From positions 1 to 27,764 of the forward strand of contig CAKPAB010000015.1 in NCBI GenBank assembly GCA_934132805.1: a DNA stretch of 27,764 nucleotides, written 5' to 3'. The notes below the pieces were generated by a model, which was given only the letters and a program-made list of their open reading frames with translations, did no database searches and had not been told where the DNA came from. This DNA is from an uncultured Clostridia bacterium (lineage in GTDB: Bacteria; Bacillota; Clostridia; TANB77; CAG-508). Within the stretch, counting starts at the first letter, position 1. Each line of letters starts with the position of its first letter. This document shows, piece by piece, positions 16,794 through 23,416 of the stretch. The translations under genes were made by a program, and so were the position numbers.

Positions 16794-17693
16794 TTATTTG
16801 TTTCTGTCTTTTATATATAACGCAAGTTGCCTTAAAAATTCTGCTTTTTCTCCATATTCTTCTAATTGTTTAATTGCTTCTTCTGTTATTTTATCTAATT
16901 GTTTTTTTGCACCTTCTAGACCATAATATGATACATATGTGCATTTTCCCATTTCTTTGTCATTTCCAACTGGTTTTCCTGTTATTTCTGGATTACCTTC
17001 TTCTGATAAAATATCGTCTTTTATTTGAAATGCTAACCCTATTTTTTCTGCATATATTGTTAGTTTTTCTATGTCTTTTTCTGCTGCATTTGCTAAAATA
17101 GCTCCCATTCTTACACATAATTTTAGCAATGCTCCTGTTTTGTTTATATGTATGTATTGAAGGATTTCTTTTGATATTTCTTTTCCTTCTAATTCTGTAT
17201 CTAAATATTCTCCTACAATCATTCTATCAACGGCTTTTGCAAATTCATTAAATGCTCTTGCTCTGCTATGAAAGTTTTCTTTATATTGATTTTCTATTGA
17301 ATACAATATTTCATTGCTTATAACAATATATGCTTGGTTAAGTAATCCATCTCCTGCAAGTAAGGCTGTAGGGTGGTTGAATTGTTTATGGTTTGTTGGT
17401 TTTCCGTGTCTAAAGTCATCATTGTCTACTTCTGGTAAGTCATCATGAATTAATGAAAAATTGTGTACCATTTCTATTGCTACTGCAAATGGCATTGCTT
17501 CTTCAATGTCTTTTTTGAATAATTCATATGTTGCTAATACTAATATTGGTCTTAATCTTTTTCCTCCTGCCATTAAGCTGTATTCCATAGAATTGTTTAA
17601 TATCTTTTCTGGGCATTCTTCTTTTCTTAAATATTTTTCTAATTCATTATTTACTATATCTTGATACTTTCTTAGATTTTGTTTAAATTCCAT
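16794..17693 (-). CDS. ispA: Short-chain polyprenyl (farnesyl) diphosphate synthase
   Basis: An all-helical trans-prenyltransferase of 299 residues that extends dimethylallyl or geranyl diphosphate with isopentenyl diphosphate. Visible motifs: GGKRLRP at 43-49, first Asp-rich motif DDLPEVDND starting at Asp84, GKPT at about 97-100, and second Asp-rich motif KDDILSEEG around Asp226-227. An aromatic residue (Phe79) sits five positions before the first Asp, which suits a farnesyl-length product. The second Arg of the usual RRGKPT is His here. AGGAAGG precedes the ATG. The gene is between frr and uppS, so it likely supplies UppS with its primer. Geranylgeranyl diphosphate synthase is the alternative. 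Confidence 0.9.
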   Translation of the reverse strand: MEFKQNLRKYQDIVNNELEKYLRKEECPEKILNNSMEYSLMAGGKRLRPILVLATYELFKKDIEEAMPFAVAIEMVHNFSLIHDDLPEVDNDDFRHGKPTNHKQFNHPTALLAGDGLLNQAYIVISNEILYSIENQYKENFHSRARAFNEFAKAVDRMIVGEYLDTELEGKEISKEILQYIHINKTGALLKLCVRMGAILANAAEKDIEKLTIYAEKIGLAFQIKDDILSEEGNPEITGKPVGNDKEMGKCTYVSYYGLEGAKKQLDKITEEAIKQLEEYGEKAEFLRQLALYIKDRNK

Positions 17694-17767
17694 TTTTATA
17701 TTATCCTTCCTAATGCGAATCTAGTTGGAAATTTTCAACTTTATTTATTACTATTTTATTACATATT

Positions 17768-18316
17768 TTATACAGACATTACTTCTTTTTCTTTATTTTC
17801 AAGTATTTTGTCTATTTCTTCTACACTTTTGTCAGTTAATTTTTGAATATCATTTTCAGCTTGTTTTAATTCGTCTTCTGTCATGTTTCCTTCTTTTTGT
17901 TCTGATTTTGCTGTTTCTATTCCATCTCTTCTTACGGCTCTTACTGCTACTTTTGCTTCTTCTGCCATTTTTTTGATGTCTTTTACTAATTCTTTTCTTC
18001 TTTCTTCTGTTAGTTCTGGGAATGCAAGTCTTATTACTTTTCCATCATTGTTTGGGTTTATTCCAATGTCTGATGATAGTATTGCTTTTTCTATTTCTTT
18101 TAGTATACTCATATCCCATGGTTGAATAACTATTAGTCTTGCTTCTGGTATTGATACTCCTGCTACTTGATTTATTGGTGTTGGTGTTCCATAATAATCT
18201 ATTTTTACTTTGTTTAATATTGCAGGATTTGCTCTTCCTGCTCTAACTTCTGATAATTTTTCGCTATATACATTGATGCATTTTTCCATTCTTTCTTTTA
18301 TATTTGTGTAATCCAT
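17768..18316 (-). CDS. frr: Ribosome recycling factor
   Basis: Splits post-termination ribosomes together with EF-G. The 182-residue length is normal. Characteristic segments include EKLSEVRAGRANPAILNKV in helix 1, the YYGTPTPINQVAGVSIPEAR beta domain, and RKELVKDIKKMAEEAKVAVR with RRDG in the long helical domain. AAGGAG lies 7 bases before the ATG. It begins 15 bases after pyrH, the standard pyrH-frr pair, and is followed by ispA with a 74-base gap. Confidence 0.98.
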   Translation of the reverse strand: MDYTNIKERMEKCINVYSEKLSEVRAGRANPAILNKVKIDYYGTPTPINQVAGVSIPEARLIVIQPWDMSILKEIEKAILSSDIGINPNNDGKVIRLAFPELTEERRKELVKDIKKMAEEAKVAVRAVRRDGIETAKSEQKEGNMTEDELKQAENDIQKLTDKSVEEIDKILENKEKEVMSV

Positions 18317-18331
18317 AATTTTTCTCCTTTT

Positions 18332-19039
18332 CTATTTTACTATTGTTCCTATGTGTTCCCCTTTTACTGCTCTTACTATGTTTTCTGGGTCTGCTATTCC
18401 GAATACTAATAATGGAATATTATTGTCCCTACATAATGCTGTTGCTGTTGAGTCCATAACTTTTAGGTCTTTTTCTAATACTTCTAAATAAGATATTTTG
18501 TCAAATTTTTCTGCTGTTGGGTCTAATTTAGGATCTGCTGAATATACTGCGTCTATTGCCTTTCCTAATAATATGACGTCTGCATTCATTTCTGTTGCTC
18601 TTAATACTGCAGCTGTGTCTGTTGTAAAATATGGGTGTCCTGTTCCACATGCAAATATTACAACTCTTCCTCTTCTTAGATGTTTCTCTGCTTTTCTTAT
18701 TATAAATGGCTCTGCTATTTCTCTTATTTCTATTGCTGTTTGTACCCTTGAGTGTACTCCTCTTGCTTCTAATGCGTCTTGTAATGCTAGACCATTCATT
18801 GCTGTTGCAAGCATTCCCATGTAGTCTGCTGTTGCTCTTTCCATTTGATGTCCATTTCTTCCTCTCCAGAAGTTTCCGCCTCCTATTACAATTCCTACTT
18901 CTACTCCCATTTCTGTTACTTCTTTTATTTTATCGCATATTTTTCCTAATACTTCTACATTGATTCCTGTTTTTTGTTCTCCTGCTAGTGCTTCTCCACT
19001 TAGCTTTAAAAGTATTCTATTATATTTTGCTTCTGACAC
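18332..19039 (-). CDS. pyrH: UMP kinase
   Basis: Phosphorylates UMP to UDP in pyrimidine nucleotide synthesis; it is a hexameric amino-acid-kinase-fold enzyme. Visible motifs: RILLKLSGEAL at the N-terminus, IVIGGGNFWRG, the UMP-binding CGTGHPYFTTDTAA, and LLGKAIDAVYSADPK. I place the start at the GTG at 19039, which has AAGGAG 10 bases upstream, giving 235 residues. The GTG at 19048 is only one base from that site. Codon use and length are ordinary. It heads the pyrH-frr-ispA-uppS-cdsA-rseP cluster. A TATGATAGAAT stretch at about 19075-19085 may contain its -10 element. Confidence 0.97.
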   Translation of the reverse strand: MSEAKYNRILLKLSGEALAGEQKTGINVEVLGKICDKIKEVTEMGVEVGIVIGGGNFWRGRNGHQMERATADYMGMLATAMNGLALQDALEARGVHSRVQTAIEIREIAEPFIIRKAEKHLRRGRVVIFACGTGHPYFTTDTAAVLRATEMNADVILLGKAIDAVYSADPKLDPTAEKFDKISYLEVLEKDLKVMDSTATALCRDNNIPLLVFGIADPENIVRAVKGEHIGTIVK

Positions 19040-19132
19040 TTTTTCCACTCTCCTTATTTTTTTGTTTACTCGTATTCTATCATATATTTTCTAAATTGAA
19101 TACCCTTTTTTATAAATTTAAGTAAAAAAAAC

Positions 19133-19165
19133 GTTACTGGATGTTGCAATTCACGGTCTAGTAAC
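19133..19165 (-). terminator. Second hairpin with T run after spoVT
   Basis: GTTACT (19133-19138) and AGTAAC (19160-19165) form a 6-bp stem with a 21-base loop, followed on the minus strand by G and eight T residues. It could act as a backup terminator. The loop holds a sequence resembling one at 490-512. Confidence 0.4.
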
Positions 19166-19170
19166 AAAAA

Positions 19171-19196
19171 AAGACTCATAAAAATATATGAATCTT
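19171..19196 (-). terminator. Intrinsic terminator of spoVT
   Basis: A 10-bp stem with one G-U pair (AAGACTCATA at 19171-19180 with TATGAATCTT at 19187-19196) is followed on the minus strand by a run of T. It is 8 bases past the spoVT stop codon. Confidence 0.8.
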
Positions 19197-19204
19197 CTTC
19201 TTTA

Positions 19205-19759
19205 TTATATTTCCATTTGACTTGCTAAAAATGTTGCTGCAGACTGTGCCACTTTCTTTTCAACCTCATCCATTTTTGTATTAGCATCTTTTGACATTAA
19301 GATAACAGTACCAATAGAATCTCCATTTGATATTATAGGATACACAATTTGAGATTTATTTTTCTTTTCATTTGTATCATTTTTTGTTATTGGCATTGCC
19401 TTATCACTATTGTCTTTACTTGTATAAATTTCTTTATCTTCCATAAGTTTTTCTAGTTCTTGGCTAACATCTTGCTCTAAAAACTCCTTTTTAGAGCCTC
19501 CAGATACTGCTATTATTGTGTCTTTATCTGTTATACAAGCGATATGTCCTGTTGTCTTAGCTAAAGTCTCAGCATATCCTGTTGCAAACTCTGAAAGTTC
19601 TCCAATAGGAGAATATTTTTTTAATATTACTTGTCCTTCCCTATCTGTAAATATTTCTAATGGATCTCCTTCTTTTATTCTTAAAGTTTTTCTTATTTCT
19701 TTTGGAATTACTACTCTACCTAAGTCATCTATTCTTCTTACTACTCCAGTTGCCTTCAT
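19205..19759 (-). CDS. spoVT: Stage V sporulation protein T, AbrB-type regulator with GAF domain
   Basis: A late-sporulation transcription regulator of the forespore. Residues 1-47 form the swapped-hairpin AbrB DNA-binding domain (MKATGVVRRIDDLGRVVIPK, EIRKTLRIKEGDPLEIFTD), nearly diagnostic for SpoVT. Residues about 55-180 are the GAF-like domain ending in KKVAQSAATFLASQMEI. At 184 residues it matches the usual length. AGGAGG precedes the ATG. Upstream TGAATA (19838-19843) lies 17 bases from TGTATAA (19814-19820), which weakly resembles a sigma-G promoter, the factor known to express spoVT in Bacillus. It has its own terminator, so it is a separate unit from pyrH. It indicates a spore former. 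Confidence 0.95.
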   Translation of the reverse strand: MKATGVVRRIDDLGRVVIPKEIRKTLRIKEGDPLEIFTDREGQVILKKYSPIGELSEFATGYAETLAKTTGHIACITDKDTIIAVSGGSKKEFLEQDVSQELEKLMEDKEIYTSKDNSDKAMPITKNDTNEKKNKSQIVYPIISNGDSIGTVILMSKDANTKMDEVEKKVAQSAATFLASQMEI

Positions 19760-19877
19760 ATTTATCCTCCTTTAATTTCAAGTCTATTCTTATTATCTCA
19801 AAAGAGGAATTTTTTATACATTTTTCTTGAATTTTTTTATTCAGTTAATAAAATCTAAATTTTATAATATTTTTATA

Positions 19878-21845
19878 TTAGTCTTCTTTTTTATGCAAAA
19901 AGCCATTTTTATATTTATCCAAAATATACCCTAAATTGCTTGAAAATTCTTTTAGCATAACTATTTTTATTGATTGGTCTTTTCCTTTTAAATAGTCGTC
20001 GATTACTTGTTTTAGTTGTTTTATATTGTCCATTTCTGGCTCTATTTCTTTTGTATATTTTTCAGCTCTTTTTAACAGTCTTTCTTTTATTATTACAATA
20101 TCTTCATTGCTTGCACAAGAAATTCTTTGGAATAACTGGTATACATCATAATATTTAAATATTGGAATGTTCATGCATTCTCTGTCAAATTTTTCATAAA
20201 AGCTTTCCATTTTCATTGGAATACATTTAAATATTTCTTCTGCTTTTTCTTTATATTTTTTCTCTAATAGTTGATTATTTAATGTGTTAAAATGTTTTAA
20301 AATATCTTCCATATCTTCTGCTACTTGTTCAATTGCGATTTTTGAAAGTTCTTCTTGCACATTTGGGCAATATTTTGATTTTAGTGAAGCTATGTTCATT
20401 CCATTGAAAAATACACTTTTTAATGTCTTAATATCATATTTTATAAGTTCTTTTCTTGAAAAATAACTAAAATATGCATATATTTTTACGATGTCTATTA
20501 ATTCTATATTTCCATTTTTTACATCTTCTAAAACGTTTTCTATTACTTCTTCAAAATCGCTGTCTGATATTTTCCAATATTCTTCTGTTAGTAGCCTTTT
20601 ATAACTTGGTAAATTGTCTGTATCTACAGTATTTCTTATTGTATCCATATTTTCTTTAAATAATTTCATGTCAAATATTCTTGTTCTTACATAATATTCT
20701 ATAAATTTGAAAAACCTATATTCTGCTTTGAAATTGTAATAATAATTGCTATCAAATTCTTTTATATAAAATTGTCTGTTATCCATTAATGTTCTTGATG
20801 ATACTAATATAGATTTGTATTCTTCATTATCTTTTATATTTACAAATTTGTCTTTTGTTATTTTTCCTGCTTTAATTTCAAATGAAACGGCTATTGTGAA
20901 TATAAGCATTGTTTGCATTATTCTGTTATTTGTGTTTGGATAATTTTTTTCTACCATTTCGTATATTTTTTGAAAATCATTTAATGCATGTTTTAGAATT
21001 CTTAAGTTTCGTGTTCCGCTTCTTTCAAATGTTGATATTATTAGTCTTGTATTTTCTCTTAAAAATCTTATTAAATCTGGATATTTTTCATATCTCATTA
21101 GAATTCCATTTATTATATAATCAAATTTTGGTGCATATTCAAATGTTTCTCCAATTAATTTTTCTTTTATTCTTTCATAGTCATTGGCTTTGTCAAAAAC
21201 ATGTTCAATTTTGTTTTGTATTTTTTCTACCATTGGTTTGTCTGTTGTATTTAGCTCTCCTTGTTTGTCTAAAAGATATGTTGCTATAAATGTTTTCATT
21301 TCTAGATTTGAGCTTTTTAATTTTGTTGAAAGTTCTTTTTCGTTACATATTATTATTGTTTTTATATGGTCATGTTCAACAAAGTTGTTGATATATCCTA
21401 AAATGTCTATAACATCTACGTTTGCTCTTTCTAAGTCATCAAAACATAAAACTTTATCATCTGTAGAGAAAAATTCTGCATAGTCTAGTTTGTCCCCATT
21501 TTGTGTCACTCCAAAGAAATTGGCCATATCTAGTCCTGTTTTTGCATATTCTGGTATTGTTGTTTGACCATTTGAATTCATGAATTTTCTTAAGTTTTTA
21601 TCCATTAGTTGAGTGGTTTCTATAAATATTTTTTTACTTATATCTTCCAAATTTGATATTCCATATAATGACATGTATATTGTTGTATATCTTTTTCCAT
21701 TAAGTTGCATTGTGTCTATTTTCTTTTTTATTTTGTTATTCCAAAAATGTGTTTTTCCAACTCCCCATTCTCCATTTATCATTATTGCATAGTCTGTATA
21801 ATCTGACCTTACATAGTCTAATATGCTTTCTACTAAATCTTCCAT
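19878..21845 (-). CDS. KAP-like P-loop NTPase of unknown role
   Basis: A 655-residue protein (ATG at 21845; AAGGA about 11 bases upstream; an ATG at 21857 abuts that site). Walker A is GEWGVGKT at residues 25-32, and the Walker B-like VLCFDDLERANVDVID follows at about 133-148, with IIICNEKEL just after as a sensor-like strand. The 'GxWGxGKT...' and 'FDDLER' combination resembles KAP-family P-loop NTPases. Unlike classic KAP proteins, there is no membrane segment between the Walker motifs. The remaining 450 residues are helical and charged, without a motif I recognise. It lies between comFC and spoVT on the same strand, with no partner gene evident. Defence, signalling or a cell-envelope role are all possible. 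Confidence 0.8.
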   Translation of the reverse strand: MEDLVESILDYVRSDYTDYAIMINGEWGVGKTHFWNNKIKKKIDTMQLNGKRYTTIYMSLYGISNLEDISKKIFIETTQLMDKNLRKFMNSNGQTTIPEYAKTGLDMANFFGVTQNGDKLDYAEFFSTDDKVLCFDDLERANVDVIDILGYINNFVEHDHIKTIIICNEKELSTKLKSSNLEMKTFIATYLLDKQGELNTTDKPMVEKIQNKIEHVFDKANDYERIKEKLIGETFEYAPKFDYIINGILMRYEKYPDLIRFLRENTRLIISTFERSGTRNLRILKHALNDFQKIYEMVEKNYPNTNNRIMQTMLIFTIAVSFEIKAGKITKDKFVNIKDNEEYKSILVSSRTLMDNRQFYIKEFDSNYYYNFKAEYRFFKFIEYYVRTRIFDMKLFKENMDTIRNTVDTDNLPSYKRLLTEEYWKISDSDFEEVIENVLEDVKNGNIELIDIVKIYAYFSYFSRKELIKYDIKTLKSVFFNGMNIASLKSKYCPNVQEELSKIAIEQVAEDMEDILKHFNTLNNQLLEKKYKEKAEEIFKCIPMKMESFYEKFDRECMNIPIFKYYDVYQLFQRISCASNEDIVIIKERLLKRAEKYTKEIEPEMDNIKQLKQVIDDYLKGKDQSIKIVMLKEFSSNLGYILDKYKNGFLHKKED

Positions 21846-21905
21846 TTTTAATCTCATCCTTTCTTATTGCACAGAGTAGGTTGAAAATTTCAATCTTTTC
21901 TGTTT

Positions 21906-22613
21906 TTAATCTTTTGCTAAAACTAATATTCCTATTTTTTTAGGGTTTGCTTGTTGTAATATTTTACTGCATTCATTTACTGTACTTCCTGTTGTGTAAA
22001 TGTCATCTATTAATAGTATGTTTTTGTTTGCTATTCTTTTTTCATTTTTTAGTCTATATACTCCTTGAATGTTTTTCTTTCTTTCTTCTTTGTTTAGTTT
22101 ACTTTGTTCTATTATATTTTTTGTTTTTATTAGGCAATTATTCTCAAGTTCTAATTTTATTTTGTTTTTTGTTATATTTGATATTTGTTGCGATATTTCT
22201 TTTGCTATTAGTAAGCTTTGGTTATATCCTCTTTCTTTATATCTTTTTTTGCTTATTGGAACTGGTATAATTCTATCATATTTTTGAATATTTTCAAATA
22301 TTTTTTTATTATTTAATAAAAAATTTACAAATGTTTTTTTCATGTATGCTTTTTCGTTAAATTTGTAGTCTAATATTAGTTTTCTTATTTGTCCTTCATA
22401 TTTGAATGCGTATATTAATTCGTCAAAGTTTATTCTTGTTTTTAATTTTTCTTCTATTTCTTTTTTGTTTAATATTTTTATTTCTGCTTCTTTTTTTAGT
22501 TCTATATTACATTTTGGACATATTCCTTTTTCATTGATTTTTTCACATATTCCGCATCTTGGGGGATAAAGTAGATTTAATATTTTTTCTTGGATTTTAA
22601 AAATTTTCTTCAC
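21906..22613 (-). CDS. comFC: ComF family phosphoribosyltransferase-like protein
   Basis: A 235-residue ComFC/GntX-type protein needed for DNA uptake in competent Bacillus. A zinc ribbon at the N-terminus has Cys20, Cys23, Cys32 and Cys35 (LLYPPRCGICEK, GICPKC). The C-terminal phosphoribosyltransferase fold is shown by NILLIDDIYTTGSTVNEC, the PRPP-binding signature. RYKERGYNQSLLIAKEI is also typical. The start is a GTG that overlaps the 3' end of the upstream toxin gene by 17 bases, with only a weak AAAAGAG site, so translational coupling is likely. recD2 often neighbours comFC in Clostridia; here the toxin-antitoxin locus sits between them. Confidence 0.92.
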   Translation of the reverse strand: MKKIFKIQEKILNLLYPPRCGICEKINEKGICPKCNIELKKEAEIKILNKKEIEEKLKTRINFDELIYAFKYEGQIRKLILDYKFNEKAYMKKTFVNFLLNNKKIFENIQKYDRIIPVPISKKRYKERGYNQSLLIAKEISQQISNITKNKIKLELENNCLIKTKNIIEQSKLNKEERKKNIQGVYRLKNEKRIANKNILLIDDIYTTGSTVNECSKILQQANPKKIGILVLAKD

Positions 22614-23115
22614 TCTTTTCTTGATTTAAAAATTGATTTAATCTTATTTCTAATAATTTGAAATTACAACATCTTTTCTTTATATTTAAGCTTGCTCTAT
22701 CATTTAAAATTAAATCATATAGTTTTTCAGCATTTTTTACAATTTTTCCAAAATTTCTATTGCACCATATTATTTGATATTTTAGAATTAAACCATATTT
22801 CTTGTCTTTCTTTATCTCTTCGTTTATATTAATTTTATAATAATATTTATATGGAATAGGAATCATATTATTTAAATTTATTACTCCATCTCTTCCATTA
22901 TTTATTTTCAAAAAATCAATATTATTTTTCATCTTTTTGTGTTTTTCTTTTGGTGAACTTAATGGTGCAAAATAATTAATATTATTTATTTTTAAAATAA
23001 TTCCTATAAATGGTCTTTTTCCTTTTATATCATATGCCTTTAAAACTCTTTTATCTTGGCTATATATGTATTTAGCATATTCTTTATCAATTCTATATAA
23101 TTGTAATTCTTCTAT
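22597..23115 (-). CDS. toxN: Type III toxin-antitoxin system ToxN/AbiQ-family endoribonuclease toxin (ATA start)
   Basis: An RNase that in this family cuts A-rich RNA and is held inactive by its repeat RNA antitoxin. The open frame extends 61 codons upstream of the first Met and gives 172 residues. Family-like segments: IEELQLYRIDKEYAKYI at the N-terminus, RPFIGII at 34-40, YFAPLSSPKEKH at 48-59 (Ser53 in the region of the ToxN catalytic serine), INLNNMIPIP at 79-88, and CCNFKLLE near 150. GGAGG sits 10 bases before an ATA codon at 23113-23115 where the family normally has Met. No ATG, GTG or TTG follows before codon 62, and a stop lies just upstream. Either ATA initiates weakly or the start was mutated. 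The repeats upstream and the overlap with comFC downstream support the assignment. Confidence 0.82.
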   Translation of the reverse strand: MEELQLYRIDKEYAKYIYSQDKRVLKAYDIKGKRPFIGIILKINNINYFAPLSSPKEKHKKMKNNIDFLKINNGRDGVINLNNMIPIPYKYYYKININEEIKKDKKYGLILKYQIIWCNRNFGKIVKNAEKLYDLILNDRASLNIKKRCCNFKLLEIRLNQFLNQEKSEENF

Positions 23116-23156
23116 ACTTGTTTCACCTCCTTATTTTCTAAATATACAAATTAATA

Positions 23157-23182
23157 GGGAACTAGCACTAAAACTAATCCCC
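23157..23182 (-). terminator. Hairpin between antitoxin RNA and toxN
   Basis: A 9-bp stem (with two G-U pairs) links 23174-23182 and 23157-23165, with an 8-base loop. The following sequence is TATTAATTTG, a poor U tract. This fits the leaky terminator that sets the antitoxin-to-toxin ratio in type III systems. Confidence 0.55.
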
Positions 23183-23185
23183 TCA

Positions 23186-23273
23186 CTTTTTCATTCTCCG
23201 TTTGTTTTTTGGTGGAGCTAAAACCGCTTTTTCATTCTCCGTTTGTTTTTTGGTGGAGCTAAAACCGCTTTTT
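23186..23273 (-). ncRNA. toxI: ToxI-like antitoxin RNA, two 41-nt tandem repeats
   Basis: Two exactly identical 41-base units (23192-23232 and 23233-23273 read on the minus strand), plus the first bases of a third, lie between a consensus promoter and toxN. Each unit starts with AAAAAGCGG, contains GCTCCACC and ends CGGAGAATG; CTCC and GGAG can pair. Known ToxN enzymes process their antitoxin at A-rich repeat boundaries, and AAAAA is at each boundary here. By position, repeat number and neighbour this is a type III antitoxin. The RNA probably runs from about 23296 to the hairpin at 23157-23182. Confidence 0.8.
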
Positions 23274-23302
23274 ATTTAGTAGTTAGCTATATTAGTATAC
23301 TA

Positions 23303-23331
23303 ATTATACTCTATTTTATGTTTATTGTCAA
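23303..23331 (-). promoter_or_regulatory. Consensus sigma-A promoter of the antitoxin RNA/toxN
   Basis: TTGACA (23326-23331) and TATAAT (23303-23308) on the minus strand with a 17-base spacer, a full consensus match. The start would be near 23296, about 23 bases before the first repeat. Strong constitutive transcription suits an antitoxin RNA that must be in excess. Confidence 0.85.
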
Positions 23332-23345
23332 CAAAAAGTTTTCAA

Positions 23346-23363
23346 CAAAATGTGACAATTTTG
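23346..23363 (-). terminator. Weak hairpin after recD2
   Basis: CAAAAT/ATTTTG (6 bp) around GTGACA lies about 55 bases past the recD2 stop, followed by a T-rich but interrupted stretch on the minus strand. It would separate recD2 from the antitoxin promoter. Marginal. Confidence 0.3.
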
Positions 23364-23416
23364 CCTTTTAATTACAGCATAAATTATAAAATTAGTGTAA
23401 TTATTTTGCTTCAGAA

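Noticed and set aside
22597..22932. 111-residue protein starting at the first Met of the toxin frame
   Set aside because: The open frame with family-like sequence extends 61 codons further to a good GGAGG site; the short version lacks the N-terminal active-site half.
23186..23273. CRISPR array
   Set aside because: The two units are contiguous without spacers and no cas gene is present; position before a ToxN-like gene fits an antitoxin RNA.
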